The notes under the pieces are model-generated. The model saw only the letters and a list, made by a program, of their open reading frames with translations. It was not told the DNA's origin and made no database searches. Of a DNA stretch of 9,065 nucleotides, positions 1-6,846 are shown piece after piece (position 1 is the stretch's first letter; every line of letters starts with the position of its first letter). This DNA comes from Nitrospira bacterium HGW-Nitrospira-1 (GTDB lineage: Bacteria; Nitrospirota; Thermodesulfovibrionia; Thermodesulfovibrionales; UBA6898), in the NCBI GenBank assembly GCA_002839535.1, contig PGYF01000055.1, positions 1 through 9,065 on the forward strand, written 5' to 3'. The position numbers were made by a program, and so were the translations under genes.

Positions 1-24
1 ATTTTTGATTTATGAGAGACTATT

Positions 25-53
25 TTGATATTTTTTCGTATAGTTTTTTAAAT
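25..53 (+). promoter_or_regulatory. Candidate sigma70-type promoter for rpsO-pnp
   Basis: A -35-like TTGATA (25-30, 5 of 6 to TTGACA) is separated by exactly 17 nt from a -10-like TTAAAT (48-53, 4 of 6 to TATAAT). It lies in AT-rich non-coding DNA ahead of rpsO, with no other gene between. Transcription would start near 60 and give a leader of about 120 nt before the rpsO start codon. The call rests on motif spacing only, and AT-rich sequence produces such matches by chance. Confidence 0.4.
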
Positions 54-94
54 GAGGCAACGATTCACTTTCATGTAGATTTTAGATGAGGCAA
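45..94 (+). repeat. Direct repeat of 16 nt in the rpsO upstream region
   Basis: Positions 45-60 and 79-94 match at 14 of 16 bases and share the perfect core ATGAGGCAA (52-60 and 86-94). The copies start 34 nt apart, close to three helical turns. The first copy overlaps the candidate -10 box. A pair of protein-binding sites is possible, but no known operator is recognised. Confidence 0.5.
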
Positions 95-110
95 TTCGTA
101 ATCTTTACAG

Positions 111-181
111 AAGGAGACAGCATATGCTAATGTTATAAACATCTGACGGAGTCTAATCTATAATTGAAAGGCGGTGATTGT
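111..181 (+). promoter_or_regulatory. Structured rpsO leader with a minimal ORF; possible S15 autoregulatory site
   Basis: This leader holds a perfect palindrome AGCATATGCT (119-128), a hairpin ATGTT/AACAT with a 3-nt loop (130-142), and GAC-GGA-GTC (145-153). AGAC (115-118) can pair with GTCT (151-154), so a multi-branched fold is possible. An AAGGAG (111-116) lies 7 nt before ATG CTA ATG TTA TAA (124-138), a four-codon ORF. The rpsO ribosome binding site GAAAGGCGGTG (166-176) follows. S15 represses its own mRNA through leader structures in several bacteria, but those structures differ between lineages. The regulatory role here is inferred and not shown by any recognised S15 motif. Confidence 0.35.
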
Positions 182-451
182 ATGGGAATCGACAAGGAAA
201 AAAAGCAAAATATTATAAGTGAATATAAGCAGCACGAAAGAGACACAGGCTCGCCTGAGGTGCAGATAGCCATTCTGAGCAACCGGATAGGATACCTTAC
301 CGAACACTTCAAGGCGCATGTAAAGGACCACCATTCCAGAAGAGGCCTGTTGAAATTAGTAAGTCAGAGAAGAAAATTACTTGACTATGTTAAATCTAAA
401 AATAAAGAGCGATACGATAATGTTATTGGTCGGCTTGGAATAAGGAAATAG
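182..451 (+). CDS. rpsO: 30S ribosomal protein S15
   Basis: S15 is a primary 16S rRNA-binding protein that nucleates the platform of the small subunit by binding the central-domain three-way junction. It also contributes to a bridge to the 50S subunit. The 89-residue product has the usual family length. Diagnostic segments are DTGSPEVQ (21-28), H42, DHHSRRGLL (49-57) and LVSQRRKLLDYV (59-70), which include the residues known to contact rRNA. An in-frame TTG at 164 would add six residues, but that extension overlaps the purine-rich ribosome binding site (166-176), and the ATG at 182 gives the standard N-terminus. The gene is followed 6 nt later by pnp, the classical rpsO-pnp pairing. Identification is secure. 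Confidence 0.97.
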   Translation: MGIDKEKKQNIISEYKQHERDTGSPEVQIAILSNRIGYLTEHFKAHVKDHHSRRGLLKLVSQRRKLLDYVKSKNKERYDNVIGRLGIRK

Positions 452-457
452 AAAAAT

Positions 458-2539
458 ATGATAAAAAGTGTTGTTGATGTTCGTAGTAAGGAACTGAGTC
501 TGTCAACCGGCAAGATGGCCAGACAGGCTGATGGTTCTGTTGTTGCCCAGTATGGAGATACTATTGTGCTTGCCACAGCAGTGAGCAGCAAGACCCCAAG
601 AGAAGGGATTGATTTTTTCCCTCTTACCATAGATTACCAGGAAAAAACCTATTCAGCAGGCAAAATCCCCGGTGGTTTTTTCAAGAGAGAGGGCAGGCCT
701 ACGGAAAAGGAGACCCTGACGTCACGTTTGATCGACAGGCCGATCAGGCCTCTTTTCCCAAAGGGTTTTAATTGTGAGACCCAGGGGATTGTGAGTGTTC
801 TTTCCTATGGCGATGAAAATATTGCTGATATCCTCGGCATTGTAACAATATCCGCAGCGCTTCACATTTCAGACATACCGTTTAACGGTCCTGTGGCAGC
901 GGTGAGAATCGGCAGGATCTCAGGCGCCTTTGTGATCAATCCGGACCTCCGGGAGACAGAGGAGTGCGATTGCAACCTTGTGGTTGCAGGCACTGAAGAC
1001 GCCGTGGCAATGGTCGAAGGAAGCGTTCAGGAGATGAGTGAGGCAGACCTGCTGGAGGCTATTGATATAGCGCATCAGGAGATCAAAAAGCTATGCAGGT
1101 TTCAGAATGAATTCAGGGCCGCTGCAGGCAAGGAAAAGAGGGTGGTAGTTGCGCCGGTCAAGGATGAGGGCCTGAAAAATAAGGTAAAAGAAATCTGCCT
1201 CGACAAGATTAAAACAGCGATTGTCATCCCTGACAAGATGATGAGACAGGCAGAGCTTGATGGAATACTCCGTGAAGTGATCGATACAGTAAACACAGGT
1301 GAAAAGGATATATCCCGGGATATTGCAGGCGTCTTTAATGATATAGAAAAAAACCTTGTAAGAGATATGATCCTGAATGATAACGTCAGGGCTGACGGCA
1401 GGACTCCTGACCAGATACGTCCGATCAGTTCCGAAGTTGGTTTATTGCCAAGGACTCACGGTTCCTCTCTTTTTATCAGGGGAGAGACACAGTGTCTTGC
1501 TGTTGTGACCCTCGGCACATCTGACGATGAGCAGAGGATTGACTCATTGGACGGAGAAACACACAAGACCTTTATGCTTCACTATAATTTCCCGCCGTTC
1601 AGTGTGGGAGAGGTAAAACCGCTCAGGGGTCCTGGCAGAAGGGAGATAGGCCACGGGATACTCGCTGAAAGGGCTTTGAAGGCGGTTATGCCTACCAAGA
1701 AAGAGTTTCCCTATACGGTCAGGATAGTTTCCGACATCCTGGAATCCAACGGTTCCTCTTCCATGGCAACAGTATGCGGCGGCACGCTTGCGTTGATGGA
1801 CGCAGGGGTTCCAATAAAGGCGCCGGTTGCCGGCATTGCGATGGGGCTTATAAAAGAAGGGGACAAGGTGGTTGTCCTCACCGATATCCTCGGACTTGAG
1901 GACCATCTCGGTGATATGGACTTTAAGGTTACAGGAACGGAAAACGGCATTACCGCATTCCAGATGGACACAAAAATAGGCGGCATATCACATGAAATCA
2001 TGGAAAAAGCCCTTGAGCAGGCAAGGCAGGGAAGGCTCTTTATCCTTGGAAAGATCAGGGAAACTCTTGATGCGCCGCGCACCGACCTTGCCAAACATGC
2101 CCCGAGAATCTATACCATGCAGATAAAGCAGGACAAGATACGCGATGTTATCGGAACCGGCGGCAAGGTCATCAGGGGCATCATAGAACAGACCGGGGTG
2201 AAGATCAATATAGACGATACCGGACTGATCAATATCGCTGCCGTGGATGGCGAGGCAGCCCAGAAGGCCATAGATATTATTAATAATATTACTGCTGAGG
2301 CAGAACTCGGCAAGATATATCTCGGCAAGGTCAAGAAGGTAATGGATTTCGGGGCCTTTGTTGAGATCATACCCGGCACAGAAGGTCTTGTCCACATCTC
2401 CCAACTGTCTGACAAGCGAGTGGCAAAGGTGACGGATGAGGTCAATGAAGGGGATGAGGTGCTTGTGAAGGTGATAGAGATAGATAAAACAGGCCGTATC
2501 CGCTTAAGCAGAAAAGAGGCCATGCAGGAGAAAACCTGA
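458..2539 (+). CDS. pnp: Polynucleotide phosphorylase (polyribonucleotide nucleotidyltransferase)
   Basis: This enzyme degrades RNA 3' to 5' by phosphorolysis, releasing nucleoside diphosphates, and can add heteropolymeric tails in reverse. It is a trimeric cytoplasmic exoribonuclease. The 693-residue protein has the full family architecture: first RNase PH core (about 10-210) with the RNA-binding segment FFKREGRPTEKE (74-85), helical linker (about 240-310), second RNase PH core (about 312-540), KH domain (about 551-612) with GxxG loop GTGG (566-569), and S1 domain (about 617-687). The phosphate-binding SSS is at 433-435. D482, D488 and K490 align by eye with E. coli D486, D492 and K494. There is no acidic C-terminal extension. 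The ribosome binding site AAGGAA lies inside the end of rpsO (442-447), so the two genes are probably one operon, and an intrinsic terminator follows. Confidence 0.98.
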   Translation: MIKSVVDVRSKELSLSTGKMARQADGSVVAQYGDTIVLATAVSSKTPREGIDFFPLTIDYQEKTYSAGKIPGGFFKREGRPTEKETLTSRLIDRPIRPLFPKGFNCETQGIVSVLSYGDENIADILGIVTISAALHISDIPFNGPVAAVRIGRISGAFVINPDLRETEECDCNLVVAGTEDAVAMVEGSVQEMSEADLLEAIDIAHQEIKKLCRFQNEFRAAAGKEKRVVVAPVKDEGLKNKVKEICLDKIKTAIVIPDKMMRQAELDGILREVIDTVNTGEKDISRDIAGVFNDIEKNLVRDMILNDNVRADGRTPDQIRPISSEVGLLPRTHGSSLFIRGETQCLAVVTLGTSDDEQRIDSLDGETHKTFMLHYNFPPFSVGEVKPLRGPGRREIGHGILAERALKAVMPTKKEFPYTVRIVSDILESNGSSSMATVCGGTLALMDAGVPIKAPVAGIAMGLIKEGDKVVVLTDILGLEDHLGDMDFKVTGTENGITAFQMDTKIGGISHEIMEKALEQARQGRLFILGKIRETLDAPRTDLAKHAPRIYTMQIKQDKIRDVIGTGGKVIRGIIEQTGVKINIDDTGLINIAAVDGEAAQKAIDIINNITAEAELGKIYLGKVKKVMDFGAFVEIIPGTEGLVHISQLSDKRVAKVTDEVNEGDEVLVKVIEIDKTGRIRLSRKEAMQEKT

Positions 2540-2573
2540 CAGCCGGATGATTATATATGCATGAGCATGTTTT

Positions 2574-2604
2574 GAGGGGATAGCGGTATCCCCTTTTTTA
2601 TTTT
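2574..2604 (+). terminator. Rho-independent terminator after pnp
   Basis: A perfect 7-bp stem GGGGATA (2576-2582) / TATCCCC (2587-2593) has a 4-nt loop GCGG and can be extended by A2575-T2594. It is followed at once by a T-rich tract, TTTTTTATTTT (2594-2604). It lies 35 nt after the pnp stop codon and so marks the end of the rpsO-pnp operon. Confidence 0.92.
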
Positions 2605-2627
2605 AGACCTATTATGTCTGAACTATT

Positions 2628-2640
2628 GAGGAGACGAGGA
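2628..2640 (+). promoter_or_regulatory. Ribosome binding site that sets the M16 peptidase start
   Basis: GAGGAG (2628-2633) lies 7 nt before the ATG at 2641. The upstream in-frame ATG at 2614 is preceded only by the T tract of the terminator and has no Shine-Dalgarno match. This favours 2641 as the start codon. Confidence 0.8.
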
Positions 2641-3885
2641 ATGTTTGTCAAAGAATATCTCGAAAACGGCATCCCTGTGGTAATGGAACCTTTTAAAAAT
2701 GTCCGTTCCGTTGCCTTAGGCGTCTGGGTCAAGGTGGGCTCACGCCATGAAAAGCCGGCAGAGAATGGGATATCTCACTTTCTTGAACACATGTTTTTTA
2801 AAGGCACAAAGAAGCGGTCTCCAAAGGATATTGCCGTGGAGATTGATACGATGGGAGGTGACCTGAACGCCTTTACTTCGAGAGAAAATACCGCATTTTA
2901 TATCAAGGTGCTTGATGAATATCTCGAAAAGGGTGTTGAACTCCTGTCGGATATCTTTGTCCATTCCACATTTCCTGAAGATGAACTGGAAAAAGAGAAG
3001 AAGATCATAAAAGAAGAGATCAAAATGGTTGAAGATACGCCTGATGACCATATTCATGATCTCTTTAATCAGACCATCTGGGGACATGTTGGACTTGGCC
3101 AGTCGATTCTCGGACGCAGGGATACAGTCGCTTCTTTTACCCGGGAAGATGTAATCCGCCACATCAGCAAATATTACGGCACAAAGGATATTGTCATCTC
3201 CTGCGCAGGGGAGTTTCAGCCTGCTAAGTTGCTGGAAATGCTGCGAGAGCGTTTCGGGGGACTCAGGAGAGGCTCTGAACCCAGGAAAGGTCCTCCGCCG
3301 GAATTCAGAAGTGATGTAAAGATATACGCCAGGGATATTTCAGAGGCGCATATCTGTATCGGCGTCCCTTCGGTTTCACAAACAAGCGAAGACAGATACG
3401 CGCTTTTTGTCCTCAATACCTTATTGGGCGGCGGAGTCAGTTCGCGCCTATTTCAGGAGATACGGGAAAACAGGGGATTGGCGTATTCCGTATATTCATA
3501 TACATCCATGTATATTGATACCGGTTTATGGGGGGTCTATGCAGGGGTCAGCAAAAAACGGATTAGAGAGGTTGCCGAACTTATTATCGCTGAAATGCTG
3601 TCTTTAAAGGATACCCTTACAGAGGCTGAACTCGATAAGGCAAAAAGACACCTTAAAGGAAATATGATCCTTGGACTTGAATCAACAAATAGCCGCATGA
3701 ACAATATCGCGCGTCAGGAAATCTATTTCAACAGGTATATTTCTCCTGATGAAATCAGTAAGGCGGTTGAAATGGTCGGCATGAAACAGATAAAAGAGCT
3801 TTCAGAAAGATTGCTCACAAAAAAATCGCCGGCGATTACTGCTTACGGTCCCCTTCAGAAAGACGTCCTCGACGGTATTCTTTGA
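2641..3885 (+). CDS. M16 family zinc metallopeptidase (pitrilysin / processing-peptidase type)
   Basis: This is a predicted zinc-dependent endopeptidase of the short, single-unit M16B type, which usually acts as a dimer closing around peptides. The 414-residue product has the inverted zinc motif HFLEH at 46-50 (H46, E49, H50), with the distal ligand glutamate E126 in the segment KKIIKEEIKM, a spacing of 75 residues typical of the family. The C-terminal half carries the conserved GGGVSSRLFQEIRE stretch (263-276) and GLAYSVYSY (279-287), which support substrate binding. No signal peptide or membrane segment is seen, so it is probably cytoplasmic. An M16 gene directly after pnp is also common elsewhere, for example mlpA/ymxG in Bacillus. 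Its substrate is unknown. An alternative start at 2614 would add nine residues. Confidence 0.93.
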   Translation: MFVKEYLENGIPVVMEPFKNVRSVALGVWVKVGSRHEKPAENGISHFLEHMFFKGTKKRSPKDIAVEIDTMGGDLNAFTSRENTAFYIKVLDEYLEKGVELLSDIFVHSTFPEDELEKEKKIIKEEIKMVEDTPDDHIHDLFNQTIWGHVGLGQSILGRRDTVASFTREDVIRHISKYYGTKDIVISCAGEFQPAKLLEMLRERFGGLRRGSEPRKGPPPEFRSDVKIYARDISEAHICIGVPSVSQTSEDRYALFVLNTLLGGGVSSRLFQEIRENRGLAYSVYSYTSMYIDTGLWGVYAGVSKKRIREVAELIIAEMLSLKDTLTEAELDKAKRHLKGNMILGLESTNSRMNNIARQEIYFNRYISPDEISKAVEMVGMKQIKELSERLLTKKSPAITAYGPLQKDVLDGIL

Positions 3886-3916
3886 ACAAATAAATTCTTT
3901 TATGTAATAATTAAAA

Positions 3917-5614
3917 ATGAAATTATTTTTGCCTGCGGTATTACTGTTTTTCTTGCTCTCTTCTTGCGCCTTTAGTCAGGTAAATACAGGGGAAAAGGCG
4001 TCTGCGCCTTCATCTGAGCCGCATTATTACTATATTCTTGGATACCAGGCTGCTCTTGATAATGATTGGAAAGAGGCCCTGAAAAATTATAAAAAGGCGT
4101 TGGAGTTTGACCCTGATTCCCTTTACCTGAAGATGCAAATCGGCTATGCGTTGTACTATGCCGGCAAGGCTGAGGACGCCATTGCCCTTGTGGAAGAAAT
4201 TTTGAAAGAAAGTCCTGATGACATGCGCGCGCTGCTCCTGGCAGGGGAGATATACAAAAACCAGCGAAGGGTTCAAGACGCAATACAAATCTATAAGAAA
4301 ATCGTAAAAATCGAGCCTAAGAATAAAGACGCTGTTTTTATTCTCGGAGGGCTCTATTACTATAACAATGAAGTTGACAGTGCGGTTGAACTTCTTGATG
4401 ACCTCCTGAAGGAGACCCCTGAGACTTTTCAGGCTATGGACCTGCTCGGCGCTATTTATATGGACAGGAAAGAATATGGAAAGGCAGCGGATTACCTGAA
4501 AAAGGCTGTTGCGGTCAACCCTGACCTTGAAGCAGCGTATTTCAAGCTCGGGATAATCAGCGAGATTACGGAGGATCTGCCGGAGGCGTTGACGAATTAT
4601 GAAAAGGCATTGACCATCAATCCGCATAATGACCAGGCCATGGAAAGAATTGTCAGGGTCTACCTGAAACAGAAAGATGCGGGCAAGGCGTTAGTAACCT
4701 TAAAGGGCTTGAGCAGGAAGAATCCCGGAAATGCCGGGATACATGTCAGGATAGGCATGATCTACTTTGAAGAAAAACAGTATGAAAACGCCCTTCAGGA
4801 GTTAAGGACTGCGCTTGAAGGCGATCCTGAAAACATAAGTGTCCGTTACTATCTTTCCCTTGTTCTGGAAGAAATGGAAAAGTATGATGAAGCTGTTGTA
4901 GAGCTGAAAAAGATTCTCAAGAAGGAGCCTGAGAATATCAATGCATTCCTGCATCTTGCATATGTGTATGGAAAGATGAAAAGGGATGAGGATGCAATAA
5001 AAGTTTATGAGGAGATACTCGCATTTGAAAAAGAAAATCCGGATATTTACCTGTATCTGGCTGAGACGCATATTAAGCTTAAGGAATATGCCAGGGCGGA
5101 ATCAACGCTTGCAGGCGCCCTTTTAAAGTTCAGCGAAAATGACGCCTTGCATTTCAGTCTTGCCGTTGTATTTGACAAGACCGGCAGATTCGATGCAATG
5201 GCGGAGGAGTTGAAGAAGGCTGTTGAGATCAATCCGAAAAATTCGGCTGCGCTTAACTATCTTGGATATTCTTATGCTGAAAAAAATATAAATCTTGCGG
5301 AGGCATACAAGCTCATTATGCGCGCGCTTGAGATTAAGCCCGATGACGGTTATATCATTGACAGTCTTGGGTGGGTGTATTACAGACAGGGGAAGTACGA
5401 ACTGGCCATGAAAACCCTTCAGAAGGCTGTTGAGATAACGAAAGACGACCCTGTAGTTTTGGAGCATCTTGGCGAGGCTTATAAAGAGCTTGGTGAATCC
5501 GGGAGGGCAATTGAATATTGGGAGAAGTCTTTGTTGTCTTCCGGCAAAGAAGAAGGCTTAAAAGAAAGGGTCGAGCAAAAGATCCGAAGCCTGAAGTCAA
5601 TTATGAAAAGATGA
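3917..5614 (+). CDS. TPR-repeat lipoprotein
   Basis: The 565-residue protein opens with a lipoprotein signal: K2, a hydrophobic stretch (3-14) and lipobox LSSC with lipidated C17. Residue +2 is alanine, so an outer-membrane destination is likely under the E. coli Lol rule. From about residue 34 to 540 it consists almost wholly of tandem 34-residue TPR units, about 15 by my count, with typical W/Y/A/L spacing and P at unit ends, for example FDPDS, VNPDL and INPKN. Such solenoids act as protein-binding scaffolds, and no catalytic domain is present. The gene starts 31 nt after the M16 gene in AT-rich sequence without a clear Shine-Dalgarno motif. A TPR protein at this place before ispE resembles Pseudomonas PA4667 (recalled from memory). 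Its partner and exact function are unknown. Confidence 0.9.
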   Translation: MKLFLPAVLLFFLLSSCAFSQVNTGEKASAPSSEPHYYYILGYQAALDNDWKEALKNYKKALEFDPDSLYLKMQIGYALYYAGKAEDAIALVEEILKESPDDMRALLLAGEIYKNQRRVQDAIQIYKKIVKIEPKNKDAVFILGGLYYYNNEVDSAVELLDDLLKETPETFQAMDLLGAIYMDRKEYGKAADYLKKAVAVNPDLEAAYFKLGIISEITEDLPEALTNYEKALTINPHNDQAMERIVRVYLKQKDAGKALVTLKGLSRKNPGNAGIHVRIGMIYFEEKQYENALQELRTALEGDPENISVRYYLSLVLEEMEKYDEAVVELKKILKKEPENINAFLHLAYVYGKMKRDEDAIKVYEEILAFEKENPDIYLYLAETHIKLKEYARAESTLAGALLKFSENDALHFSLAVVFDKTGRFDAMAEELKKAVEINPKNSAALNYLGYSYAEKNINLAEAYKLIMRALEIKPDDGYIIDSLGWVYYRQGKYELAMKTLQKAVEITKDDPVVLEHLGEAYKELGESGRAIEYWEKSLLSSGKEEGLKERVEQKIRSLKSIMKR

Positions 5615-5653
5615 TCTTATTCTCGCTGCATGTTACCTGAACTTTCGGTTGAT

Positions 5654-6523
5654 ATGAAAATTTCTCTTAAGGCTCCGGCAAAGATAAACTGGTTTCTGTC
5701 TGTTCTGAATTCAAGGGAGGACGGCTACCACAACATTGTTAGCGCCATGCAGTGTGTTGACCTTTTCGACCTGCTCTCTTTTGAAGAAGACGAAGATATC
5801 CATGTGCTGTCTGACCTGGATATTCCCGACAAGGCAAATCTTGTCCACAAGGCCGCTGCCTTGCTGAAGGCGGTTTCATCGTATAAGTACGGCGCAAGGA
5901 TTGAGCTGAAGAAAAATATACCGGTTGCTGCGGGCCTCGGTGGAGGAAGCAGTGACGCTGCATCTGCACTCATAGGTCTGAACAGGCTGTGGGGGCTGAA
6001 CTTTGATAAAGGAACTCTTATGAGGCTTGCCGCAGGTATTGGATCAGATGTGCCGTTTTTTCTTGGCGGACCGCTTGCGCTTATTGAAGGCCGGGGTGAA
6101 AAGGTGACGGAACTGAATGCAGAAGGTTCAGCGGTTATTCTGTTGGTAAAGCCGGATGTGCCGGTTTCTACTCCCTGGGCATACAGTTCTTATAAAACAG
6201 GGTTGACAAAAAAACCTGTTGATATTAAACTTTTCTGTCAAGCTCTTGGCAGAAAGGACTTCACTTTCCTGCGCCATACAGTATTTAATGACCTGGAAGA
6301 TGTTGTTGTCAGAAAATATCCGGTAGTTGGCGAGGTCAAGAGAATACTGCTCGAAAATGGCGCGGTATTTTCTTTGATGAGCGGGAGCGGGTCGGCAGTG
6401 TTCGGTGTTTTTCATTCAATAGAAGAAGCTGACAGGGCATCTAAAAACCTGCAAGGGAAATGGTGCAGGGTTGTCAGGACGCTGAATTGCAGCGAGGGAT
6501 TGGGAATGGGAAATGAAGCATGA
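5654..6523 (+). CDS. ispE: 4-diphosphocytidyl-2-C-methyl-D-erythritol kinase
   Basis: IspE phosphorylates the 2-hydroxyl of CDP-methylerythritol with ATP, a middle step of the MEP pathway to isopentenyl diphosphate. The 289-residue product is a GHMP-superfamily kinase of normal length. The N-terminal PAKINWFL contains K10, the glycine-rich ATP loop GLGGGSSDAASA is at 94-105, GSDVPFFL (130-137) contains D132, and the C-terminal GHMP motif MSGSGSAVFGVF is at 242-253. K10 and D132 correspond to the catalytic lysine and aspartate of E. coli IspE (K10, D141). The start at 5654 gives the family-typical beginning MKISLKAPAKIN. An in-frame ATG at 5630 would add eight residues, and neither start has a good Shine-Dalgarno motif. 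The gene follows the TPR gene closely and precedes tRNA-Gln. Confidence 0.95.
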   Translation: MKISLKAPAKINWFLSVLNSREDGYHNIVSAMQCVDLFDLLSFEEDEDIHVLSDLDIPDKANLVHKAAALLKAVSSYKYGARIELKKNIPVAAGLGGGSSDAASALIGLNRLWGLNFDKGTLMRLAAGIGSDVPFFLGGPLALIEGRGEKVTELNAEGSAVILLVKPDVPVSTPWAYSSYKTGLTKKPVDIKLFCQALGRKDFTFLRHTVFNDLEDVVVRKYPVVGEVKRILLENGAVFSLMSGSGSAVFGVFHSIEEADRASKNLQGKWCRVVRTLNCSEGLGMGNEA

Positions 6524-6551
6524 ATGACATTTTCGGTTTCCCGGATATAAG
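6524..6551 (+). promoter_or_regulatory. Candidate promoter for tRNA-Gln
   Basis: ATGACA (6524-6529, 5 of 6 to TTGACA) and TATAAG (6546-6551, 5 of 6 to TATAAT) are separated by 16 nt, directly after the ispE stop codon. The predicted start of transcription, about 6558, falls on the first bases of the tRNA, so little or no 5' leader would be left for RNase P. Co-transcription with ispE is the alternative. Confidence 0.35.
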
Positions 6552-6556
6552 CATAT

Positions 6557-6631
6557 TGGGGCGTCGACAAACGGCAAGTCAGGAGTTTTTGGAGCTCCCA
6601 TGTGGAGGTTCGAATCCTCCCGCCCCAGCCA
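6557..6631 (+). tRNA. tRNA-Gln (anticodon UUG)
   Basis: A complete 75-nt cloverleaf can be folded by eye: acceptor TGGGGCG / CGCCCCA, D stem GAC/GTC with loop AAACGGCAA, anticodon stem GGAGT/GCTCC with loop TTTTGGA and anticodon TTG (6589-6591), variable loop CATGT, T stem GGAGG/CCTCC with loop TTCGAAT, discriminator G6628 and an encoded CCA (6629-6631). The weak first pair U1-A72 and G73 are glutamine identity features in E. coli, which supports the assignment. It lies between ispE and prs, the same place as in Pseudomonas (from memory). Confidence 0.97.
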
Positions 6632-6675
6632 CAGCAGCAATTAGTGTCTGTGTATAAATTACGCTATACGTAAAC

Positions 6676-6730
6676 CGTCATTCCCCGACCCCCTGATCAA
6701 GTCAGAGGGCATGCTTGATCGGGGAATCCA
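6676..6730. repeat. Dispersed palindromic repeat, copy 1
   Basis: An outer inverted repeat ATTCCCCGA (6680-6688) / TCGGGGAAT (6719-6727) encloses an inner hairpin CCCCTGA (6690-6696), loop TCAAG, TCAGAGGG (6702-6709, one bulged A). GATCAAG (6695-6701) can instead pair with CTTGATC (6714-6720). The outer ends GTCATTCCCC and GGGGAATCCA resemble intergenic palindromes that I recall as very common in environmental proteobacterial and Nitrospirota genomes. No coding potential is seen. This is one of four palindromes filling the non-coding stretch between the tRNA and prs. Confidence 0.75.
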
Positions 6731-6740
6731 TACCCTATCC

Positions 6741-6787
6741 TGGATTGGGAGCCTGCCCCGCACTTGATGCGGGGGTCAAGCGTAATC
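6741..6787. repeat. Dispersed palindromic repeat, copy 2 (opposite orientation)
   Basis: The hairpin CCCCGCA (6756-6762), loop CTTGA, TGCGGGG (6768-6774) is a perfect 7-bp stem. Read on the - strand it becomes GACCCCC-GC-ATCAAG, which matches copy 1 (GACCCCC-TG-ATCAAG, 6687-6701) at 13 of 15 positions. The two copies therefore look like inverted relatives. TGGATT (6741-6746) pairs with AATCCA (6725-6730) at the inner end of copy 1. Confidence 0.65.
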
Positions 6788-6837
6788 ACCCTCACCCAAC
6801 CCTCTCCCTCCGAGGGGAGAGGATAAAGGAGATGGGG
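6788..6837. repeat. Third palindromic repeat, CCTCTCCC type
   Basis: CCTCTCCC (6801-6808) pairs perfectly with GGGAGAGG (6815-6822) across a 6-nt loop. It is preceded by the C-rich string CACCCTCACCCAA (6788-6800). I recall similar C-rich/G-rich hairpins as dispersed intergenic repeats in many Gram-negative genomes. It is not followed by a T tract, so it is not a terminator on the + strand. Confidence 0.6.
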
Positions 6838-6846
6838 AATTAAAAA

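Noticed and set aside
164..181. TTG start giving rpsO six extra residues
   Set aside because: The extension overlaps the rpsO ribosome binding site, and the ATG at 182 gives the standard 89-residue S15.
385..630. Antisense open frame across the rpsO-pnp junction
   Set aside because: It is a shadow of two secure genes on the + strand, has no recognisable protein features and would overlap both.
1544..2523. Several long antisense open frames inside pnp
   Set aside because: All lie opposite conserved pnp domains and lack family-like sequence; they result from codon bias on the coding strand.
2614..2640. Earlier ATG for the M16 peptidase
   Set aside because: It has no Shine-Dalgarno motif and lies right after the terminator T tract, while 2641 has GAGGAG at good spacing.
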